A stretch of DNA of 33,903 nucleotides. Origin: Candidatus Agathobaculum intestinipullorum (GTDB lineage Bacteria; Bacillota; Clostridia; Oscillospirales; Butyricicoccaceae). Below are positions 15,585 to 23,282 of this stretch, one piece after another. The notes below the pieces were generated by a model. That model did no database searches, was not told the DNA's origin, and saw nothing but the letters and a program-made list of their open reading frames with translations. Numbering within the stretch: the first letter of the stretch is position 1; the number at the start of each line of letters is the position of its first letter. The stretch covers positions 1 to 33,903 of the forward strand of contig DWZQ01000012.1 of NCBI GenBank assembly GCA_019117485.1, given 5' to 3'. A program made the translations under genes and the position numbers.

Positions 15585-16060
15585 GCAAAGCACGCTCCTT
15601 CCAAGTCTTTGCGTAGCTGTGCGCGGGCGGCGCGCAGGCGGGTTTTGACCGTCCCTTCCGGGATATTCAGAATTTGTGCGACTTCGCGCGTTTTAAAGCC
15701 CTCAAGGTAGTGCAGCACGATGGGCAGGCGCAGCGTTTCGTCGAGTGCCATGAGCGCGTCGTACAGTTCGCTGTGGTCGGCGGGGCAGGGGGCGGGAATG
15801 GCCTCGGCGAGCGCCGGTTCATACGGTGCCTGGCGCGTCTGCTGCCGCAGCAGGGTGGTGCATTCGTTGATGAGGATACGCACCAGCCATGTTTTGAAGT
15901 ACTGCGGGCGGCGCAGCGTGTCCAGTCGTTCCCACGCATGCAGGATAGCTTGTTGTGTCGCGTCTGCGCAGTCAGCGTCGTTTCCCAGCATGCACTTTGC
16001 CACGCGGTATAGCGTAGGCTCGGCATCCAGAACAGCGTCAGTGAATTCGGTTTTGTCCAT
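15581..16060 (-). CDS. ECF-type RNA polymerase sigma factor
   Basis: A 159-residue sigma-70 family factor with region 2 (about 15-70: YRVAKCMLGN, DATQQAILHAWERL, FKTWLVRILIN) and region 4 (about 105-152: LPIVLHYLEGFKTREVAQIL, GTVKTRLRAARAQL), and no region 1 or 3. It starts at ATG 16060 after GGAAAGGAG. The neighbouring membrane protein, joined by a 4-bp overlap, is the probable anti-sigma factor. An ECF-type promoter upstream suggests autoregulation. The regulon is unknown; the envelope genes nearby are candidates only by position. Confidence 0.92.
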   Translation of the reverse strand: MDKTEFTDAVLDAEPTLYRVAKCMLGNDADCADATQQAILHAWERLDTLRRPQYFKTWLVRILINECTTLLRQQTRQAPYEPALAEAIPAPCPADHSELYDALMALDETLRLPIVLHYLEGFKTREVAQILNIPEGTVKTRLRAARAQLRKDLEGACFA

Positions 16061-16118
16061 GGGCGGGTCTCCTTTCCGAAAGCGGGGTGGACGGCCGTCG
16101 CGGTGGCGCTTTCGAGGA

Positions 16119-16148
16119 TTAGACGGCGTAAGTGAGCGTTTGGTTTGC
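16119..16148 (-). promoter_or_regulatory. Candidate autoregulatory ECF promoter
   Basis: On the minus strand GCAAACC (16142-16148) and CGTCTAA (16119-16125) lie 16 bp apart, the general pattern of ECF sigma promoters (AAC at -35, CGTC at -10). It is 59 bp upstream of the sigma-factor start. The match is short and unproven. Confidence 0.4.
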
Positions 16149-16209
16149 TGTTTTCGGTAATTTTTTCAGGCGTGCGCATTGGAAAGGCGAAAGCCATCTG
16201 TGAACGGAT

Positions 16210-17439
16210 TCACGGATTTCTTTCGCGTTTTTTATTCTTTTCTTTTGTTTTCTGAACAGAATTTGCAAAAATGACCGACTGGTTCCCAAACTTCTGCCGC
16301 AGTGCGTCTACCGCACGGTCAAGCTCGCGCTGCTTTTGCCGGGACTGGACGGTGGATGTGTTGTCGAACAGGGACAACTGCTCGCACGACTGGCTTTCGG
16401 GCAGCAGATTGGCTGCGGTGACGGTCAGCAGGCGCACAGGCTTGTCCATTTGCCAATGTGCGTGCAGCAACGCGAGTGTAGTCTCGAACAGCATGCGCGT
16501 CGAATTGGTTGGCCGGCTGAGTGTCACCTGCCGCGAGCGGTTGTGGAACTCCGGGTCGCGGATGGTCAGCTGCACGGTTTGGCATACCAGTCCGCGCGCC
16601 CGCAGGCGGCGGCCTACATTGTCGCACAGTGCGGTCAGGCCCATGCGGCATTCATCCTCACCGAGCACGTTGTGTGCGAAGGTCATGCCATTGCCTACGC
16701 TCTTGACCTCGCGCTCGGCGTAGAACGAGCGCACCGGTTCATCGTCTTCGCCCCGCGCGTAGCGCAACAGCGTGTCACCCTGTTTGCCGAATACGCTGTG
16801 TACAAAGGTCGGGTCGCATGCAGCCAGATCGCCGATCGTATGCACGCCCAGACTGTCCAGTCGTGCGGCGGCACGTCTGCCGACATACAGCAGCGTGTTT
16901 GCGGGAAGTGACCAGACGCGCTCGCGGAAATTTTCGCGCGAAAAGACCGTGGTCGCGTCCGGTTTTTTGTAGTCGCTGCCCAGCTTGGCGAATGCGCGGT
17001 TGAAGGATACACCGACTGAGATCGTCAACCCGATTTCCTCACGCATGCGGCGGCGCAGTTCATCCGCGATCTGTTCACCCGTGCCGAATAGGTGCATGGA
17101 GCCGGTCACATCGAGAAAGGACTCGTCGATGCCGAACGGGTCGACCAGATCGGTGTATTGCAAGTACAGCTCGTTGCAGCGGCGTGAATACTTTACGTAT
17201 TCATCGCGGTGCGGCGCGACCAGTCGCAGGTCGGGGCATTTGCGCTTGGCTTGCCAAATGGTTTCGGCGGTTTGTACACCGAATGCCTTGGCCTGTTCGT
17301 TTTTGGCAAGGATAATCCCGTGGCGGCTTTCCGGGTCGCCGCAGACTGCGGCAGGCCCGTCGGCCAGCGTTGGGTCGAGCAGCGTTTCCACGGAAGCGTA
17401 AAATGAGTTGCAGTCACAGTGCAGGATCGTGCGTTCCAC
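16210..17439 (-). CDS. dinB: Y-family DNA polymerase IV
   Basis: A 409-residue error-prone translesion polymerase. The palm motifs are DCNSFYASVE (8-17) and GIDESFLDV with the catalytic Asp-Glu pair. The helix-hairpin-helix region and little-finger domain follow, and EQLSLF near residue 362 is a sliding-clamp binding motif. It starts at GTG 17439, 7 nt after GGGGG; an ATG 5 nt upstream is in a different frame. A LexA-like box covers the predicted transcription start, in line with SOS control. The gene is divergent from the thi operon and shares its -35 region. The C-terminus is Lys-rich. Confidence 0.94.
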   Translation of the reverse strand: MERTILHCDCNSFYASVETLLDPTLADGPAAVCGDPESRHGIILAKNEQAKAFGVQTAETIWQAKRKCPDLRLVAPHRDEYVKYSRRCNELYLQYTDLVDPFGIDESFLDVTGSMHLFGTGEQIADELRRRMREEIGLTISVGVSFNRAFAKLGSDYKKPDATTVFSRENFRERVWSLPANTLLYVGRRAAARLDSLGVHTIGDLAACDPTFVHSVFGKQGDTLLRYARGEDDEPVRSFYAEREVKSVGNGMTFAHNVLGEDECRMGLTALCDNVGRRLRARGLVCQTVQLTIRDPEFHNRSRQVTLSRPTNSTRMLFETTLALLHAHWQMDKPVRLLTVTAANLLPESQSCEQLSLFDNTSTVQSRQKQRELDRAVDALRQKFGNQSVIFANSVQKTKEKNKKRERNP

Positions 17440-17454
17440 GGCATTTCCCCCTAC

Positions 17455-17468
17455 CGAACATTTGTTTT
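17455..17468. promoter_or_regulatory. lexA box: LexA (SOS) box at dinB
   Basis: CGAACATTTGTTTT resembles the Gram-positive SOS box CGAAC-RNRY-GTTYG/C, with one perfect half-site. It overlaps the predicted dinB transcription start, a repressing position. Confidence 0.65.
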
Positions 17469-17473
17469 CTTAT

Positions 17474-17502
17474 ATTGTAGCAGAGATTTTGCGTCTTGAC
17501 AA
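17474..17502 (-). promoter_or_regulatory. dinB promoter
   Basis: On the minus strand TTGTCA (17497-17502) and TACAAT (17474-17479) are 17 bp apart. Its -35 box shares five bases with the -35 box of the divergent thi promoter. Confidence 0.88.
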
Positions 17503-17524
17503 CCTCCCGGCGTGGGTCTATACT
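17496..17524 (+). promoter_or_regulatory. thiSFGH operon promoter
   Basis: A perfect TTGACA (17496-17501) and TATACT (17519-17524) are 17 bp apart. Transcription would start at about 17531, at the 5' end of the TPP riboswitch. Confidence 0.92.
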
Positions 17525-17532
17525 GGTTTTGC

Positions 17533-17617
17533 AAGCAAGGGTGCCGTGATGAGCGGCTGAGAGGGCGAGAGCCTAACCTTTTGAACCTGTTGGTTAGCAC
17601 CATCGTAGGGAAGCTGT
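17533..17617 (+). promoter_or_regulatory. TPP riboswitch (THI element)
   Basis: The conserved blocks GGCTGAGAGGG (pyrimidine-sensing arm) and AACCTGTTGGTTAGCACCAT followed by CGTAGGGAAGC (diphosphate-sensing arm) are those of the TPP aptamer. It is placed between the promoter and a strong terminator ahead of thiS, so TPP binding is expected to favour early termination of the thiamine operon. Confidence 0.95.
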
Positions 17618-17633
17618 CGCATCGCAAAATCTC

Positions 17634-17675
17634 AATGCCCCGGTTTTACCGCATGGTGAAACCGGGGCATTTTTG
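17634..17675 (+). terminator. Riboswitch-controlled terminator
   Basis: AATGCCCCGGTTTTACC pairs with GGTGAAACCGGGGCATT over 17 bp (one G-U) around a GCAT loop, followed by TTTTTG. It is the expression platform of the TPP riboswitch. Confidence 0.92.
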
Positions 17676-17696
17676 TTGAAGGAAAGAGGGGATATC

Positions 17697-17891
17697 GTGA
17701 AAGTGAATGGAGAGATCTGCACGAATGAACCGAAAATGACCGTGCAGTCGCTTTTGGAGAGACGCGGGCATGACCCGCGGCGTGTCGCGGTGGAGCGCAA
17801 CGGGCAGATTGTGCCGCGCGCGCGTTTTTCCGAGGAAATACTGTGCGAGGACGACGTGATCGAAATTGTCCAGTTTGTGGGTGGGGGCTGA
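17697..17891 (+). CDS. thiS: Sulfur carrier protein ThiS
   Basis: A 64-residue ubiquitin-like protein that carries sulfur as a C-terminal thiocarboxylate for thiazole synthesis. It begins MKVNGEICTN, the usual ThiS start, at GTG 17697 after AGAGGGG, and ends in VGGG, retaining the essential Gly-Gly. An in-frame upstream ATG lies in the terminator and is rejected. It is the first gene after the TPP riboswitch, 4 bp ahead of thiF. Confidence 0.95.
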   Translation: MKVNGEICTNEPKMTVQSLLERRGHDPRRVAVERNGQIVPRARFSEEILCEDDVIEIVQFVGGG

Positions 17892-17895
17892 TGCA

Positions 17896-18531
17896 ATGCG
17901 CCTGACACAAGGGGAACTGCACGCAGCACTGGTCGAACGTCACGGTGCGGCTGTACAGGAAAAACTTGACCGCGCCTGCGTCGGTGTGGCTGGCTTGGGC
18001 GGGCTTGGTTCGCATATCGCGGTGCTGCTCGCGCGGCTGGGTGTCGGGCGGCTGGTGCTGGCTGACTTTGACACGGTTGACGTGACGAATTTACATCGGC
18101 AGCACTACACGATGCATGACCTCGGCCGCGCCAAGGCTGACGCACTGCACACGCAGCTCATGGCGATCAATCCTTATCTTGATTACAGAGCGTATACTAT
18201 TCGCGTGACACATGAGAATGCTGCTGCGCTGTTCGCGGACTGCGATGTGGTATGCGAGGCATTTGACCGGGCCGACCAAAAGGCTATGCTGATTGAAGCG
18301 TTGCTGTCTGGATTGTCGGATACGGTGGTGGTGTCGGGCAGCGGCATGGCAGGGTACGGTTCAGCCAACGAAATCCACACCGAGCGCCGTTTTGCGCGGT
18401 TGTATGTTTGCGGCGACGGCACGAGCGATATTGCGGACGGCGTCGGCCTGCTCGCGCCGCGCGTGGCGCTGTGCGCTGCCCAACAGGCGACCATGGTGCT
18501 TCGCTTGCTACTCGGGCAAACAGAACCATAA
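17896..18531 (+). CDS. thiF: ThiS adenylyltransferase ThiF (short clostridial form)
   Basis: A 211-residue E1-like enzyme that adenylates the C-terminus of ThiS. The nucleotide-binding loop GVAGLGGLGSHIA (about 32-44), the acidic LADFDTVDVTNLHRQ segment and the DVVCEAFDRADQK segment are all typical. It is shorter than Escherichia coli ThiF and lacks the paired CxxC zinc site, as is usual for the short form in clostridia. The start is ATG 17896. A gap of 33 bp with AGGAGGAG leads to thiG. Confidence 0.92.
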   Translation: MRLTQGELHAALVERHGAAVQEKLDRACVGVAGLGGLGSHIAVLLARLGVGRLVLADFDTVDVTNLHRQHYTMHDLGRAKADALHTQLMAINPYLDYRAYTIRVTHENAAALFADCDVVCEAFDRADQKAMLIEALLSGLSDTVVVSGSGMAGYGSANEIHTERRFARLYVCGDGTSDIADGVGLLAPRVALCAAQQATMVLRLLLGQTEP

Positions 18532-18564
18532 TATATGTATTTACATAGGAGGAGATCATTGACC

Positions 18565-19329
18565 ATGGAAGATAAGCTGATTTTAGGCGGACACGAATTT
18601 ACTTCCCGCTTTATCCTTGGCTCGGGCAAGTACTCGCTCGATCTGATTAACGCGGCGGTACAAAATGCGGGCGCACAGATCATTACGCTTGCGCTGCGCC
18701 GCGCCAATGAGGGCGGTATGGCCAATATACTCGATTATATCCCGGAAGGCGTTACACTTTTACCCAATACCTCGGGTGCGCGCAACGCGGATGAGGCAGT
18801 GCGTATTGCGCGTCTGTCGCGCGAGGTCGGCTGTGGCGATTTTGTTAAGATCGAGATCATGCGTGACAGCAAGTATCTGCTGCCCGACAATCAGGAGACC
18901 ATCCGTGCGACCGAAATCCTCGCAAACGAGGGGTTTGTTGTCATGCCGTATATGTACCCCGATTTGAACGTTGCGCGCGATCTGGTGGACGCGGGCGCGG
19001 CCTGCGTCATGCCGCTGGGTGCGCCGATCGGGACGAACAAGGGGTTGGCAACGCGCGAGTTCATTCAAATCCTGATCAATGAGATTGACCTGCCAATCAT
19101 TGTTGACGCGGGCATCGGCCGTCCGTCGCAGGCGTGCGAGGCGATGGAAATGGGCGCGGCCGCTGTAATGGCCAATACCGCGATTGCGACTGCGGGCGAC
19201 ATTCCGGCGATGGCAGAAGCATTTAAGAAAGCGATCGAGGCCGGCCGCACCGCTTACCTGTCCGGCCTTGGCCGCGTGCGCGAGAGTGCGTCTGCATCCT
19301 CGCCGTTGACGGGATTTTTGAGAGATTAA
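18565..19329 (+). CDS. thiG: Thiazole synthase ThiG
   Basis: A 254-residue TIM-barrel enzyme that makes the thiazole phosphate from deoxyxylulose phosphate, dehydroglycine and ThiS-thiocarboxylate. The Schiff-base Lys is in VKIEIMRD, and the phosphate-binding segments [13 protein letters not shown] and [12 protein letters not shown] are present, as is the N-terminal [12 protein letters not shown]. It starts at ATG 18565 after AGGAGGAG and is the third gene of the operon. Confidence 0.96.
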   Translation: MEDKLILGGHEFTSRFILGSGKYSLDLINAAVQNAGAQIITLALRRANEGGMANILDYIPEGVTLLPNTSGARNADEAVRIARLSREVGCGDFVKIEIMRDSKYLLPDNQETIRATEILANEGFVVMPYMYPDLNVARDLVDAGAACVMPLGAPIGTNKGLATREFIQILINEIDLPIIVDAGIGRPSQACEAMEMGAAAVMANTAIATAGDIPAMAEAFKKAIEAGRTAYLSGLGRVRESASASSPLTGFLRD

Positions 19330-19350
19330 CAGAAAGGTTGTCTATTTAAG

Positions 19351-20541
19351 ATGAACAAAACAAAGTCGGAGATTATCTCCGCCAAATATATCACCGCCGA
19401 AACCGACCACATGGCCTACCAGCCCGGCATGGACAACATCGGCTCGGACATTCAGGACGAGGTTATCGCCCGGATGAATGCCTACGACGCGGAGCAATAT
19501 ACCGCGGCCGATGTGCAGCGCGCACTGCATCGCGACGTGTTGCAGCCGGAGGATTTTGCTGCGCTCCTGTCGCCCGCTGCCGCGCCTTTTCTTGAGCAGA
19601 TGGCGCAGCGCGCCCAGATGGAGACGCGTAAGCACTTCGGTAACGCGGTGCAGATGTTTACCCCGCTGTACATTGCCAATTATTGTGAAAACTATTGCGT
19701 ATACTGCGGGTTTAACTGCCATAATAAGATCCGCCGCGCGAGGCTCGATATGGAGGAAATTGAGCGGGAGCTGGAAGCCATCGCCGCGACCGGTTTGCAG
19801 GAGATTCTGCTGCTGACCGGCGAGAGCCGCACGATGTCGCCGGTTGAGTATATCGGGGAGGCGGTCAAACTGGCGCGCAAGTACTTCCGCGTCATCGGCA
19901 TTGAGATTTATCCGCTCAACGTGGAAGAGTACGCTTATCTGCATGAATGCGGCGTGGACTATGTCACAGTCTTTCAGGAAACCTATGACGCAGACAAGTA
20001 CAAAACGTTGCACCTCGGTGGGCACAAACGTATTTTCCCATATCGTCTCAATGCGCAGGAGCGCGCGTTGATGGGCGGTATGCGCGGCGTTGGTTTTGCA
20101 GCGCTGCTTGGTCTGTCCGACTTCCGAAAGGATGCCTTTGCAACCGGGCTGCACGCTTACCTGCTCCAGCGCAAATATCCGCATGCGGAAATTGCATTTT
20201 CTTGTCCGCGCCTGCGGCCGATCATTAACAATGATAAGATCAATCCCAAAGACGTACATGAGCCGCAGCTTTTGCAGGTCGTGTGTGCTTACCGTATTTT
20301 TATGCCGTTTGCATCGATCACCATTTCGACGCGCGAGCGTGCGGGTTTCCGTGATAATATCATCGGCATTGCGGCGACCAAGATTTCGGCGGGCGTAGAC
20401 GTTGGTATCGGTGGCCATAGCGGTGAGGAAAAGGGTGATGAACAGTTCGAAATTTCGGACGACCGCTCGGTTGACGAGGTTTTTCAAGCAATTTGCGACC
20501 ATGGCTTGCAGCCGGTGATGGCGGACTATCTCTATGTATAA
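19351..20541 (+). CDS. thiH: 2-iminoacetate (dehydroglycine) synthase ThiH
   Basis: A 396-residue radical SAM enzyme that cleaves tyrosine to dehydroglycine and p-cresol for thiazole formation. The cluster motif CENYCVYCGF (CxxxCxxC, about residues 113-122) is intact, and the C-terminal GVDVGIGGHSGEEKGDEQF segment is typical of ThiH. Its presence in place of the oxygen-dependent ThiO fits an anaerobe. The start is ATG 19351, after AGAAAGG. It is the last gene of the operon; no thiE, thiC or thiD is next to it. Confidence 0.96.
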   Translation: MNKTKSEIISAKYITAETDHMAYQPGMDNIGSDIQDEVIARMNAYDAEQYTAADVQRALHRDVLQPEDFAALLSPAAAPFLEQMAQRAQMETRKHFGNAVQMFTPLYIANYCENYCVYCGFNCHNKIRRARLDMEEIERELEAIAATGLQEILLLTGESRTMSPVEYIGEAVKLARKYFRVIGIEIYPLNVEEYAYLHECGVDYVTVFQETYDADKYKTLHLGGHKRIFPYRLNAQERALMGGMRGVGFAALLGLSDFRKDAFATGLHAYLLQRKYPHAEIAFSCPRLRPIINNDKINPKDVHEPQLLQVVCAYRIFMPFASITISTRERAGFRDNIIGIAATKISAGVDVGIGGHSGEEKGDEQFEISDDRSVDEVFQAICDHGLQPVMADYLYV

Positions 20542-20544
20542 CCC

Positions 20545-20575
20545 AACAGGCGGGCGGTGACCCGCCTGTTTTTCT
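20545..20575 (+). terminator. Terminator of the thi operon
   Basis: AACAGGCGGG and CCCGCCTGTT form a perfect 10-bp stem with a 6-nt loop, followed by TTTCTTTT. Confidence 0.92.
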
Positions 20576-20629
20576 TTTGACAGCGCGTGGGTTATTATGC
20601 TGATATATGAAAAATTATGCAGAAAATAT

Positions 20630-20658
20630 TTGAATTTCCACAGCATTGGTGCTATACT
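20630..20658 (+). promoter_or_regulatory. Promoter of the C69 peptidase gene
   Basis: TTGAAT (20630-20635) and TATACT (20653-20658) are 17 bp apart, about 50 bp before the start codon. Confidence 0.78.
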
Positions 20659-20708
20659 GAAAAACAGCCTGCAAAATGGGCGACAGATGATAAAAAGGGA
20701 TGAAGAAC

Positions 20709-22964
20709 ATGAAACACAAAATGTATCAGCGTCTGGGCGCGGCTGTGCTGGCGACAATGCTCGCGACCGGCAGCATCAGCGCGGGCGCATGCTGCGGCCT
20801 GTATGTCGGCAGTGAGCAGTCCGCAAACGGCTCGACCTATGTCGGCCGCTCGGAGGACATCGGCAAGCTGTACGATAAGGTATTTGAGGTGCGTCCGGCA
20901 GCTGACCATGCGCAGGGCGCGATGTATGAGGATAGCTACGGCTTCTCCATGCCGTACCCGTCGCACACCTACCGTTATACCGTCATGCGAGACTCGACCG
21001 AAATGGGCGAGTCTGTGCTGGATGCGGATGGCAATCTCGTGCGCGAGGCTTATGGCGAGGTCGGCATGAACGAAAAGGGCGTTGCGATGAGCGCGACGGT
21101 ATCGACCTCGAACAATGATGCGGCGGCAGCCGCTGACCCGCTGGTCGACACCGGCATTTGCGAAATTTCGCTCAACTCGGTGATTCTGATGTCCGCAGAT
21201 TCGGCGCGTGACGGTGTGGAAACGTTGGCCGAGATCATCGACACTTACGGCTCTGGCGAGTGCAACTCGCTGACCATCAGCGACGCGGATGAGGTTTGGG
21301 ACGTAGAGATTCTGTCCGGGCACCAATATGTGGCGCTGCGCATGCCGGCAGATAAGGTTTCCGTAAACCCGAATATGGTTGTGATGAATGAGATTGACGT
21401 TTCCGATACGGAAAACGTCATCGCGTCGGATGACCTGATTACGCTGGCGCAGGAGAATGGTTTCCTTGTTTCCTCCCAGCAGGGCGAGGTAGAGGATAGC
21501 CAGATCACCAAGATTGACGTGCAAAAGACCTACGGCTCGGAGGATTTTGGCAACGGCCAGTATTTCCGTTACTGGCAGGGGGTTAACTACCTGAATGAAG
21601 CGCTGTCCGAGACGGTTTCGGTTGCGCGTGAGGGTGACGAAGCACCGGAAGGCCCGTTTCCGATGCTGTTTGAGGCCGACCGCGACCTGACCACCTATGA
21701 GGTGCTGCGTCTGCTGGCCTGCCGCGGCGAAGGCACGGCATATGCCGCCGACGACAATGAGGAAATGAATCCGAATGGCACGGCCATTGGTAATGAGCGG
21801 CAGGCCGAGTGCCATGTATTTGAGATCCGCGACGATATGCCGGATGCGCTGGCGACCATCCAGTGGCAGACCATGTCGCGCGCTGAGTTTTCGGTTTATC
21901 TGCCGTATTACAGCAACCTGTTGACCGATACATCGGATATCTTTAAGACCGAGTACAGCACCGATGCAGACGAGATCGAAGAAGCGCTGGATGACGCGTA
22001 TTTCCCGGCCGATACCTCGGCTTACTGGGTATTTGCCGCGATCAACGACCTGTGTGATAATGACCGCGCACGTTACGGTGCCAATGTCAAGGCCTTCTGG
22101 GAGAAGTACCAGAAGGCACTGATCGAGCAGCAGGCGGATGTCGATGCCGATATGGCGAAGATTTATGCGGAAAGCTCGGCCAAGGCAGAGCAGACCGCGA
22201 CCGCGCTGGCCAAGGCGGTTTCGGAAGAAGCGTTCGCCTATGCCAAGAGCATTCTCACCGAGCTGCGCGCTTTCATCGCGGATGATGAAGCGGGCAAGCT
22301 GTCCGAAGATGATGTGTTCACGCCGAGCGTGCTGACTGAGAACAAGATGCCGTCCTACTCGCTCGATATGCTCACGGAGGAGCAGCCCGAAGAACCCGAG
22401 CAGCCTGAGCAGTCTACCGGCTTTACTGATGTCGCAGCGGATGCGTGGTATGCGCAGGCCGTACAGTATGTGGTTGAAAACAGCATGATGAATGGCAACG
22501 GTGACGGCACGTTTGAGCCGGAGATCGCAGTTTCCCGTAGCATGCTGGTGCAGGTGCTGTATAATCTGGAGGGCAAGCCGGAAGCCGAGGCTGTGGCTTT
22601 CACCGATGTGGCGGCGGACGCATGGTATGCGGACGCAGTCGCATGGGCGGCGGGCAACAAGATTGTCAACGGTGTGGAAGTGGACGAGTTTGCACCGGAT
22701 GAGGATATCACCCGCGAGCAGATGGCTGCTATTCTGTACCGCTATGCGCAGTATAAGGGTTATGATGTATCCGCGTCCAATGACCTGAGCGCGTACACCG
22801 ATGCCGCGCAGATTAGCGACTATGCGGTACCTGCCATGCAGTGGGTCAACGCGGAAGGCCTGATCACCGGCAGCACGGATACCACGCTCAGCCCGATGGA
22901 TAGCGCGCTGCGTGCGGAAGCGGCGACAATCCTGATGCGCTTTGCAGAGAATATCGCCAAGTAA
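20709..22964 (+). CDS. Secreted C69 family dipeptidase with three C-terminal SLH domains
   Basis: A 751-residue surface protein. A signal peptide ends near AGA, leaving Cys as the first mature residue (CCGLYVGSEQSANGSTYVGR), the N-terminal nucleophile arrangement of C69/PepD dipeptidases. The Ntn-hydrolase domain runs to about residue 530 and includes GVAMSATVSTSNND and EIISGHQ-like substrate segments. An acidic EQPEEPEQPEQ linker then leads to three surface-layer-homology repeats (about 570-751; FTDVAADAWYA occurs twice). SLH domains bind pyruvylated wall polymers, so the peptidase is probably displayed on the cell surface for peptide feeding. The start ATG 20709 is 9 nt after AAAAAGGG; the ATG at 20700 lies too close to it. 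Confidence 0.9.
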   Translation: MKHKMYQRLGAAVLATMLATGSISAGACCGLYVGSEQSANGSTYVGRSEDIGKLYDKVFEVRPAADHAQGAMYEDSYGFSMPYPSHTYRYTVMRDSTEMGESVLDADGNLVREAYGEVGMNEKGVAMSATVSTSNNDAAAAADPLVDTGICEISLNSVILMSADSARDGVETLAEIIDTYGSGECNSLTISDADEVWDVEILSGHQYVALRMPADKVSVNPNMVVMNEIDVSDTENVIASDDLITLAQENGFLVSSQQGEVEDSQITKIDVQKTYGSEDFGNGQYFRYWQGVNYLNEALSETVSVAREGDEAPEGPFPMLFEADRDLTTYEVLRLLACRGEGTAYAADDNEEMNPNGTAIGNERQAECHVFEIRDDMPDALATIQWQTMSRAEFSVYLPYYSNLLTDTSDIFKTEYSTDADEIEEALDDAYFPADTSAYWVFAAINDLCDNDRARYGANVKAFWEKYQKALIEQQADVDADMAKIYAESSAKAEQTATALAKAVSEEAFAYAKSILTELRAFIADDEAGKLSEDDVFTPSVLTENKMPSYSLDMLTEEQPEEPEQPEQSTGFTDVAADAWYAQAVQYVVENSMMNGNGDGTFEPEIAVSRSMLVQVLYNLEGKPEAEAVAFTDVAADAWYADAVAWAAGNKIVNGVEVDEFAPDEDITREQMAAILYRYAQYKGYDVSASNDLSAYTDAAQISDYAVPAMQWVNAEGLITGSTDTTLSPMDSALRAEAATILMRFAENIAK

Positions 22965-22965
22965 T

Positions 22966-23132
22966 TTAAGGCAACACCGCACAATTGCTTCTTCGATGCT
23001 TTGCAGAATTTTGCGCCCAGATTTTGTTGCGACTTCTTGCAATACATCAAGTATTGCCGCGAAACCGTGCCGCGTCTGGACGCAAAATTTGCACGCAAAT
23101 CATTCTTGCTGAATTATGCGGTATTACCCTAA
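22966..23132. mobile_element. MITE-like 167-bp element with imperfect terminal inverted repeats
   Basis: The ends GGCAACACCGCACAATT and (reverse complement of the other end) GGTAATACCGCATAATT match at 14 of 17 bases, and all differences are transitions. Inside, AATTTTGCGCCCAGA pairs with TCTGGACGCAAAATT, and GCAATAC with GTATTGC, so either strand could fold into one long hairpin. There is no ORF with coding character. It begins right after the stop codon of the C69 gene and separates that gene from its likely terminator. Target-site duplication is not clear. Confidence 0.65.
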
Positions 23133-23178
23133 TAGAATAGCACGGCGTCATGGCTTTTGTTGGCCGACGCCCCGCTGA

Positions 23179-23210
23179 GCACCGCAGGCAAATGCCTGCG
23201 GTGCTTTTTT
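23179..23210 (+). terminator. Terminator, probably of the C69 peptidase gene
   Basis: GCACCGCAGGC and GCCTGCGGTGC form a perfect 11-bp stem with loop AAAT followed by TTTTTT. It now lies 215 bp after the stop codon, on the far side of the MITE-like element. Confidence 0.92.
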
Positions 23211-23213
23211 GTG

Positions 23214-23242
23214 TGGCAAAATACGCCGCAATGGGATATAAT
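23214..23242 (+). promoter_or_regulatory. Candidate polA promoter
   Basis: A perfect TATAAT (23237-23242) is preceded at 17 bp by a weak TGGCAA. The leader would be about 34 nt. Confidence 0.55.
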
Positions 23243-23282
23243 AGGGTTAAATGAAATTTGCAGAAAAATGAGGACGATTTGC

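Noticed and set aside
20652-23042. An open frame of 796 codons on the minus strand opposite the C69 peptidase gene
   Set aside because: The plus-strand gene has a signal peptide, C69 and SLH domains and proper start signals. The opposite frame starts inside the MITE-like element and shows no domain.
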